A DNA stretch of 12,688 bases. It comes from Candidatus Dadabacteria bacterium (GTDB lineage Bacteria; J088). This document shows, one piece after another, positions 8,120 through 12,688 of this stretch (within the stretch, counting starts at the first letter, position 1; each line of letters begins with the position of its first letter). Position numbers and translations under genes: made by a program. Location of the stretch: contig RFIY01000282.1 in the NCBI GenBank assembly GCA_003695505.1, forward strand, positions 1 through 12,688. The letters run 5' to 3'. The notes under the pieces are model-generated. The model searched no databases. It was not told where the DNA came from and saw nothing but the letters and a program-made list of their open reading frames with translations.

Positions 8120-9124
8120 GTGACCGACTGGGTTGACCGCATCGGCCATCGGAACCGACTGCACCGCCTCCGGACCGGCGAGCGCCTGCGCACACTCGTC
8201 CGGGAAACAACCGTAGCACCAGAACATCTGATCCAGGGCGTATTCGTCTCTGAAGTCGACGCGTCGCCGACTGAAATTACTTCGATGCCAGGCATTTATC
8301 GACACACCCTCGAATCCGTCGTCGATTACGTGGCCAGCCTTGAGGAACTCGGTGTGCGCCACATCATCCTGTTCGGGATCCCGTCGGAAAAGGACGCACG
8401 CGGCAGCCAGGCCGACGATGAATCCGGTATTGTCCAGCGCGCGCTGCGCGCTCTGCGCGAAGCCGACATAGACGTCACGCTCGTCGCCGACGCCTGCCTC
8501 TGCGAGTACACCGATCACGGCCACTGTGGCACGTTACACCCGGATCAAGCCGTTACGATCGACCACGAGCAGACGCTGGAACGACTTGCCTCGCTGGCAG
8601 TGTCGCTGGCAGAAGCGGGTGCGGACATCATCGCCCCAAGCGGCATGATCGATGGCACGGTCGCCACGGTGCGCGACGCCCTCGATCGCAACAACTTCGG
8701 CGATACGCCAATCATGATGTACAGCGCAAAATATGCGAGCGCCTGGTACGGTCCATTTCGCGAGGCCGCCGACGGCGCACCTCAGTTCGGCGATCGTTCC
8801 GCCTATCAGATGGATCCAGCCAACGGTCGTGAAGCGCTGCGCGAGACGCTGCTGGATATCGACGAAGGCGCTGATATCGTGATGGTCAAGCCCGCTCTGT
8901 CCTATCTCGACATCATCCGGCGACTGCGTGACGCCACGAACGTCCCGATTGCCGCTTACAACGTCAGCGGCGAGTATGCGATGGTCAAGGCAGCCGCGGC
9001 GCGCGGCTGGATCGACGAACGGCGCATCGTCGAGGAGACGCTGTTGTCGATGCGTCGCGCCGGTGCGGATATGATTCTGACGTACCACGCCGAACAATTT
9101 GCCCGCTGGCGCAAGGAGGGATGA
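8120..9124 (+). CDS. hemB: Delta-aminolevulinic acid dehydratase (porphobilinogen synthase), zinc type
   Basis: HemB condenses two 5-aminolevulinate molecules to porphobilinogen, the second common step of tetrapyrrole synthesis, in the cytoplasm. The 334-aa length is typical. The metal-switch motif reads DACLCEYTDHGHCG (124-137), with Cys126, Cys128 and Cys136 as ligands. This is the zinc-dependent form, unlike the Asp-rich magnesium form found in pseudomonads. The Schiff-base lysines are Lys204 (MMYSAKYAS) and Lys257 (IVMVKPALSYLD). QMDPANGREALRE (about 231-243) is the usual substrate/allosteric loop. The start is GTG at 8120, behind ACAGGA. The SRTPAMRKLV-like entry of the family corresponds here to LRTGERLRTLVRET. 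It is followed with almost no gap by gloA, so the two are probably co-transcribed. Confidence 0.97.
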   Translation: MTDWVDRIGHRNRLHRLRTGERLRTLVRETTVAPEHLIQGVFVSEVDASPTEITSMPGIYRHTLESVVDYVASLEELGVRHIILFGIPSEKDARGSQADDESGIVQRALRALREADIDVTLVADACLCEYTDHGHCGTLHPDQAVTIDHEQTLERLASLAVSLAEAGADIIAPSGMIDGTVATVRDALDRNNFGDTPIMMYSAKYASAWYGPFREAADGAPQFGDRSAYQMDPANGREALRETLLDIDEGADIVMVKPALSYLDIIRRLRDATNVPIAAYNVSGEYAMVKAAAARGWIDERRIVEETLLSMRRAGADMILTYHAEQFARWRKEG

Positions 9125-9126
9125 TG

Positions 9127-9513
9127 ATGCCACGCCTGTTGCACACGATGATTCGCGTTGGCGACCTGGAGCGCTCGAAACGATTCTACACAGACGTGCT
9201 CGGTATGCGCGTACTCCGCGAAAAAGAATACCCGGGTGGCCGCTTCACGCTGTGCTTTGTTGGTTATGGCGACGAAACCGAAGAATGCGTCGTCGAATTG
9301 ACGTGGAACTGGGACACGGACCACTACGATCTCGGCAACGGGTTCGGGCACCTTGCGATCGGCGTCGAGGATGTCTACGCGTTTTGCGAGGAAGCCCGTG
9401 CCAAAGGCGCGAACATCGTGCGCGAGCCGGGGCCGATGAAGCACGGCACAACGGTTCTGGCGTTCATCGAAGATCCTGACGGCTACCGCATCGAGATTCT
9501 CGGGCGGGGTTGA
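9127..9513 (+). CDS. gloA: Glyoxalase I (lactoylglutathione lyase)
   Basis: GloA converts the methylglyoxal-glutathione hemithioacetal to S-lactoylglutathione, detoxifying methylglyoxal in the cytoplasm. The single-domain 128-aa protein closely follows the E. coli enzyme: PRLLHTMIRVGDLERSKRFY at the start, then FVGYGDETEE, VELTWNW, GHLAIGVED and EDPDGYRIE. The metal ligands His6, Glu57, His75 and Glu123 are all present. The short form with this set is the nickel-type class. Three ATGs follow each other at 9121, 9124 and 9127. The ribosome site AGGAGG (9114-9119) is spaced 7 bases from the third one only, and that start matches the family, so I chose 9127. The ATG at 9121 would overlap the hemB stop by 4 bases. 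The gene ends 7 bases from the convergent CpoB-like gene. Confidence 0.96.
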   Translation: MPRLLHTMIRVGDLERSKRFYTDVLGMRVLREKEYPGGRFTLCFVGYGDETEECVVELTWNWDTDHYDLGNGFGHLAIGVEDVYAFCEEARAKGANIVREPGPMKHGTTVLAFIEDPDGYRIEILGRG

Positions 9514-9520
9514 CACCCTG

Positions 9521-10405
9521 CTACTGCGGCGGGGGTGCGACGATCACCGGTTCCGTGGTCGCGGCAGAGGACGGCTCCGCACCGTTTGCCACGCTGGAAA
9601 CCGCCGCGGACCCACTGGTCACGGACGCAGTGGCCCCAACGGCGCCGCTGACGGCCGCCGGGGACTCCAGCAGGTCTGCCAGCAGGGCAGCACCCTCAAC
9701 GGCGGCACCAGACTGCGGAAAGAGCATGACAAGATCGCGCAACAGCCGTTCGGCCTCCTGAGAACGACCCATGACCAGCAATCCCCGCGCCAGGGCAAGG
9801 TACGCATCGGCCGCCCAGACGCTGTCCGGATGTGACTCGATCACATACAGCAATTCATCCATCGCGTCGATCAACATTCCCTGGCGCTGCAAAATCTCGG
9901 CCCGCCGCACGCGCGCGCCCGTCGCCCAGTCGTCCGTGGGCCAGAGCTGTTGAACCTGGCCGTACAGGGTCAGTGCGACGTCGGTGGCGCCACGCTGCTC
10001 AGCAGACACCGCCGCTGCAAAAAGCGCTTCCGGCGATGACGCGGTCAGCGCCTCCGTCACGGTCGGCGGCGCAATCGGCCGTTGCAGTCGCGCGATCGTC
10101 CGCTCAAGCGCGGCGATACGGCGATCGAGTTCCTCCACGACGTCCGAGGGGACAGCGGCGTCTTCGGGCATACTTCGCTGCTGCTTCAGCGCCTGCTGGA
10201 GCTGCTGCTGTCGAACAGTGATCGTCGCAAGTCGCGCCGCCATTCGATCGACGCGCGCCGCGAGGCGATCCTGCTGATCTCGCAACGCCGCGACGTCGTG
10301 TCCGAGACGAATGCATCCGCTCACAGCGCACGCGCATACCGCGACAATCAACCCTGTTCGGGCTTGCCAATGATCACGAATTCGACGCGGCGATTCTTGG
10401 ACCAT
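9521..10405 (-). CDS. CpoB/YbgF-like lipoprotein with coiled coil and TPR-like repeats
   Basis: The 294-aa protein sits directly after pal, the usual place of cpoB (ybgF). CpoB coordinates peptidoglycan synthesis with Tol-Pal-driven outer-membrane constriction. Visible parts are a basic start (RRIRDHWQAR), a hydrophobic stretch (18-28), a lipobox-like VSGC with Cys31, coiled-coil segments rich in Gln/Arg/Leu (about 38-77 and 88-109), helical TPR-like repeats (about 125-245) and an Ala/Ser/Pro-rich tail (248-294). E. coli CpoB is a soluble periplasmic protein, so the lipobox is a difference. Ile at position +2 predicts sorting to the outer membrane. The ATG at 10405 overlaps pal by 58 bases. 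The only alternative I see, TTG at 10351, leaves no positive residues before the hydrophobic part. The repeats are divergent, so it could be another TPR lipoprotein. I therefore give no symbol. Confidence 0.78.
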   Translation of the reverse strand: MVQESPRRIRDHWQARTGLIVAVCACAVSGCIRLGHDVAALRDQQDRLAARVDRMAARLATITVRQQQLQQALKQQRSMPEDAAVPSDVVEELDRRIAALERTIARLQRPIAPPTVTEALTASSPEALFAAAVSAEQRGATDVALTLYGQVQQLWPTDDWATGARVRRAEILQRQGMLIDAMDELLYVIESHPDSVWAADAYLALARGLLVMGRSQEAERLLRDLVMLFPQSGAAVEGAALLADLLESPAAVSGAVGATASVTSGSAAVSSVANGAEPSSAATTEPVIVAPPPQ

Positions 10406-10884
10406 GCTGCTTCATTGTGCCCCGGATCGACAGGAAATTCTTCCCCGAAAGAACGTACCTCTATACGCGCCTCCTCCACACCGTATGCGAGGAGCGCTGC
10501 GCGAACCGCTTCTGCCCGCCGCCGGCCCAGCACAAGATTGTAATCGGCGGATCCTCGCTCGTCGGCATGCCCCTCCAGGCGGATGCGCAGTTCGGGAATA
10601 CGATTCATTGCATCCGCGACGCGTGCGATCACGTCCAGCGCCGAATCACGGACTGCATCGCTATCGAATGCGAAATAGACCGGCGGGAAATCGGCAATCG
10701 CCACCGCATCTTCCATCGCGCCGATGCTGCTTTGCTGCGCATCCGTATCCGAGGCCTCGGACACTGGACGAATCACGGCTGAGGCATCTGCAACCGGCTC
10801 GGGTGCCGGATTTCGGGCACAGCCGGCAACAAGCGCCAGCAGCGCGGTCACCAGGAACCGTTCGCATGTCGACCGTCGTTGCAT
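10348..10884 (-). CDS. pal: Peptidoglycan-associated lipoprotein Pal (OmpA-like)
   Basis: Pal anchors the outer membrane to peptidoglycan and receives the energised Tol system during division. The 178-aa product has a lipoprotein signal ending in LVAGC (Cys22, Ala at +2, so outer-membrane sorting), a flexible Ala/Pro/Ser-rich linker (23-65) and a C-terminal OmpA-like domain (about 66-175). The domain shows VYFAFDSDAV (69-78), GHADERGSADYN (105-116), LGRRRAEAVRAALLAYGV (119-136) and WSKNRRVEFV (161-170), the peptidoglycan-binding signature of Pal. GGGAG lies 5 bases before the ATG. tolB is not upstream; purK is. Other OmpA-domain lipoproteins are possible, but the motif set and the CpoB-like neighbour favour Pal. 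Confidence 0.9.
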   Translation of the reverse strand: MQRRSTCERFLVTALLALVAGCARNPAPEPVADASAVIRPVSEASDTDAQQSSIGAMEDAVAIADFPPVYFAFDSDAVRDSALDVIARVADAMNRIPELRIRLEGHADERGSADYNLVLGRRRAEAVRAALLAYGVEEARIEVRSFGEEFPVDPGHNEAAWSKNRRVEFVIIGKPEQG

Positions 10885-11025
10885 GTTGGCTCCCTTTCTG
10901 TCGCGTTTTCCCAGTTCAGTTACAGCGGCGGTTGTCGCAAAATCCCATCACCGCTGCCGAGAACGACGCTGGCATACCCAGCAAATCGTACTGTACGCTT
11001 CAGACCCCGATGGACTCGTTCAGGT
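10885..11025. promoter_or_regulatory. Gap between purK and pal
   Basis: These 141 bp separate two minus-strand genes, enough for an independent pal promoter. I could not pick a convincing -35/-10 pair. Near the left end is the pal ribosome site, seen as CTCCC on the plus strand (about 10890-10894). At the right, a 13-base odd palindrome GGTTCA-C-TGAACC (11023-11035) spans the purK stop codon. Its one-base loop makes it unlikely to act as a terminator hairpin. No intrinsic terminator for purK was seen. Confidence 0.35.
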
Positions 11026-12129
11026 TCACTGAACCAGTTGCCGCGACTGCTCAACCAACGGCGATAGTGCCGCAAGATGGCGATCGAGTGCTTCGGAATC
11101 AGCCGCGCATAATGTGACATGACCGACCTTGCGGCCCTCGCGGACGGTCTTTCCGTACAGGTGCAAATGCGCCCCGGGAACGGCGAGGACGCTCTGGCGC
11201 TCGGGTATCCCGCCAATCAGGTTCAGCATGACGGCAGGCTCGATCCAGCTTGGCTCTCCATGGGGCAACCCGCAAACCATTCGCAGATGCTGTTCGAACT
11301 GACTGGTCTCACACGCATCAATCGTCCAGTGGCCGCTGTTATGAACGCGCGGGGCGAATTCGTTGGCCAGCAACTCGCCGTCAGCCGTTTCGAACAGCTC
11401 CAGTGCGAGCACGCCGACGTAATCGAGCGCGTCCGCAAGGCGGCAGGCCAGCGCATGCGCGTCCTGCGCACGGGCGGATTTCATCGGTCGGGATTCTACG
11501 AGAATCCCGTGTTTATGGACATTCGCCGTCACAGGGAAAGGCACACAGCGTCCATCAGCCGAGCGGGCGACAATCGAGGACAGCTCACCCGCAAACGGCA
11601 CGAATGCCTCGGCGATCGCCGGCTGGCCATCGATCATCTGCCAGGCCTGTTCGGACGAACACGCATCGTTGACCACGGCCTGCCCCTTGCCGTCGTAGCC
11701 ATGAAAACGGGACTTGACGACGCACCGTCCGCCAAACTGATCAACCACGTCGCGGATTTCCGCGGATGTGTCGACCTTGCGCCACCGTGCCGTCGGAATG
11801 CCGACTTCGTCAAAAAATGCCTTTTCTTTTGCTCGGTCGCGCTTGATCTCGAGTGCCCTCGCCTGCGGGTGCAGGCGTCCCGTGGTCTCGATCCGTTCCA
11901 CCAGCGGCCAGGGAACGTGTTCGAACTCCCAGGTAAACGTGTCGGCCCAGTCGAGGAATGCGCGGTTTGCACGCTCGTCATCCCAGTGCCCAACAAATCC
12001 GCGCGCAACCGGCTGCGCGCAGGCATCGTGCGCAGCGTCGCGGAAACCGACCTCGATCCCGAGCGGCGCACCGGCCAGGGCCAGCATGCGGGCGAGCTGC
12101 CCGCCACCAAGTACGCCGACGCGTATCAC
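11026..12129 (-). CDS. purK: N5-carboxyaminoimidazole ribonucleotide synthetase
   Basis: PurK uses ATP and bicarbonate to turn AIR into N5-CAIR in de novo purine synthesis, and PurE then isomerises the product. The 367-aa ATP-grasp protein shows VGVLGGGQLARML at the start (4-16), FTWEFEHVP (65-73), KRDRAKEKAFF (96-106), VVKSRFHGYDGKGQ as the ATP-grasp loop (137-150), LANEFAPRVHNSGHWTIDAC (254-273) and a C-terminal YGK..REGRKVGHVTL segment. The start is GTG at 12129, 5 bases after the purE stop, with no clear ribosome site. Translation is therefore probably coupled to purE. The length is normal and no key motif is missing. Confidence 0.97.
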   Translation of the reverse strand: MIRVGVLGGGQLARMLALAGAPLGIEVGFRDAAHDACAQPVARGFVGHWDDERANRAFLDWADTFTWEFEHVPWPLVERIETTGRLHPQARALEIKRDRAKEKAFFDEVGIPTARWRKVDTSAEIRDVVDQFGGRCVVKSRFHGYDGKGQAVVNDACSSEQAWQMIDGQPAIAEAFVPFAGELSSIVARSADGRCVPFPVTANVHKHGILVESRPMKSARAQDAHALACRLADALDYVGVLALELFETADGELLANEFAPRVHNSGHWTIDACETSQFEQHLRMVCGLPHGEPSWIEPAVMLNLIGGIPERQSVLAVPGAHLHLYGKTVREGRKVGHVTLCAADSEALDRHLAALSPLVEQSRQLVQ

Positions 12130-12134
12130 AACAG

Positions 12135-12635
12135 CTATTGACGAGGATCGGGATCGGCCAGAACCCGCTCGGTCTGACGCTGGCGCCAGGCCACGAGTCG
12201 CTGTTCCACCGCTGAATCGGACAATGCGAGTATCGCTGCGGCATATAGCGCGGCATTGATCGCACCGGCCTTGCCGATCGCGAGCGTCCCAACCGGTACC
12301 CCCGCCGGCATTTGCACGATCGACAGGAGGGAATCAACGCCACTCAGGATGCTGGAGCGCACCGGCACCCCGATCACCGGCAGGTGCGTCTTCGATGCGG
12401 CCATCCCGGGCAAATGCGCCGCGCCGCCCGCGGCCGCCACGACGACCTTCAATCCCCGCTCCGCTGCGCTGCCCGCCCAGGAGAACAGCTTGTCCGGCGT
12501 CCGATGCGCAGAGACCACTTCAACCTCGTGCGGAATATCGAGCGCTTTGAGGGTCTCTACGCAATGCTGCATGGTGTCCCAGTCGGAACGAGACCCCATG
12601 ATTACGCCGACGAGTGGCGATGTCTGATTCGTCAC
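12135..12635 (-). CDS. purE: N5-carboxyaminoimidazole ribonucleotide mutase, class I PurE
   Basis: PurE moves the carboxyl group of N5-CAIR to carbon 4, giving CAIR. The 166-aa product has [13 protein letters not shown] (10-22), SAHRTPD with catalytic His45 (42-48), [17 protein letters not shown] (67-83) and [20 protein letters not shown] (108-127). This is the bacterial class I form that needs PurK, and purK is adjacent. The start is GTG at 12635, with AGAGGA a few bases upstream, so the start is well supported. The C-terminal helix carries a short basic extension ([16 protein letters not shown]). Confidence 0.97.
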   Translation of the reverse strand: MTNQTSPLVGVIMGSRSDWDTMQHCVETLKALDIPHEVEVVSAHRTPDKLFSWAGSAAERGLKVVVAAAGGAAHLPGMAASKTHLPVIGVPVRSSILSGVDSLLSIVQMPAGVPVGTLAIGKAGAINAALYAAAILALSDSAVEQRLVAWRQRQTERVLADPDPRQ

Positions 12636-12688
12636 AATATCCTCTGTTCAGGCTACGGGCACACCAAGGAAACGGGCAGGACTCAGCA
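12636..12688 (-). other. Upstream flank of purE (53 bp)
   Basis: The flank contains the purE ribosome site (AGAGGA read leftwards from about 12646). I could not identify a promoter, a PurR-type operator or an upstream gene end in this short stretch. Confidence 0.3.

Noticed and set aside
8534-9133. Minus-strand 199-aa open frame opposite hemB
   Set aside because: It is antisense to the hemB active-site region and shows no domain.
11023-11035. GGTTCACTGAACC palindrome as the purK terminator
   Set aside because: A one-base loop cannot form a stable RNA hairpin with all six pairs, there is no T run, and it overlaps the stop codon. It may be chance.
11119-12141. Plus-strand 340-aa open frame
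   Set aside because: It is antisense to purK, which carries every family motif.
1-12688. Novel defence, mobile or CRISPR-type system
   Set aside because: No direct-repeat array, transposase, integrase, toxin-antitoxin pair or tRNA/att site was found. All genes belong to known families with normal coding character.

Overview
This window looks like ordinary chromosomal DNA from a GC-rich Gammaproteobacterium, or a close relative. I infer this from the Gram-negative envelope genes (type II secretion genes and a Pal lipoprotein), a GloA very like the enterobacterial enzyme, a zinc-type HemB and class I PurE/PurK. I cannot name a genus. Coding density is very high: twelve genes, no RNA gene, no insertion sequence, no CRISPR array, and no gene-free stretch longer than about 150 bases.

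Layout. (1) 1-3998, minus strand: gspC, gspD and the first 250 codons of gspE, the start of a type II secretion operon whose remainder lies beyond the left edge. (2) 3999-4145: a divergent promoter region. (3) 4146-5885, plus: polX, a family X DNA polymerase with a PHP exonuclease domain. (4) 6022-7182, plus: an MDR-superfamily oxidoreductase resembling crotonyl-CoA carboxylase/reductase, closed by a very strong hairpin terminator. (5) 7241-8050, minus: a classical short-chain dehydrogenase convergent with it. (6) 8120-9513, plus: hemB and gloA, tightly coupled. (7) 9521-12635, minus: purE, purK, pal and a CpoB/YbgF-like lipoprotein, in that transcriptional order.

How the genes work together. 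GspC, GspD and GspE form, respectively, the inner-membrane connector, the outer-membrane channel and the cytoplasmic motor of one secretion machine. PurE and PurK are consecutive steps of purine synthesis. Pal and the CpoB-like protein belong to the Tol-Pal envelope system, but tolQRAB are not beside them. HemB (haem synthesis) and GloA (methylglyoxal detoxification) are co-transcribed neighbours with no obvious shared pathway. PolX, the MDR enzyme and the SDR enzyme appear to stand alone.

I found no convincing new biological system. The points most worth a second look are the MDR enzyme with no zinc ligands and CCR-like segments, the pal/CpoB-like pair detached from tolQRAB with an unusually long gene overlap, the lipoprotein form of the CpoB-like protein, and the long acidic tail on GspD.
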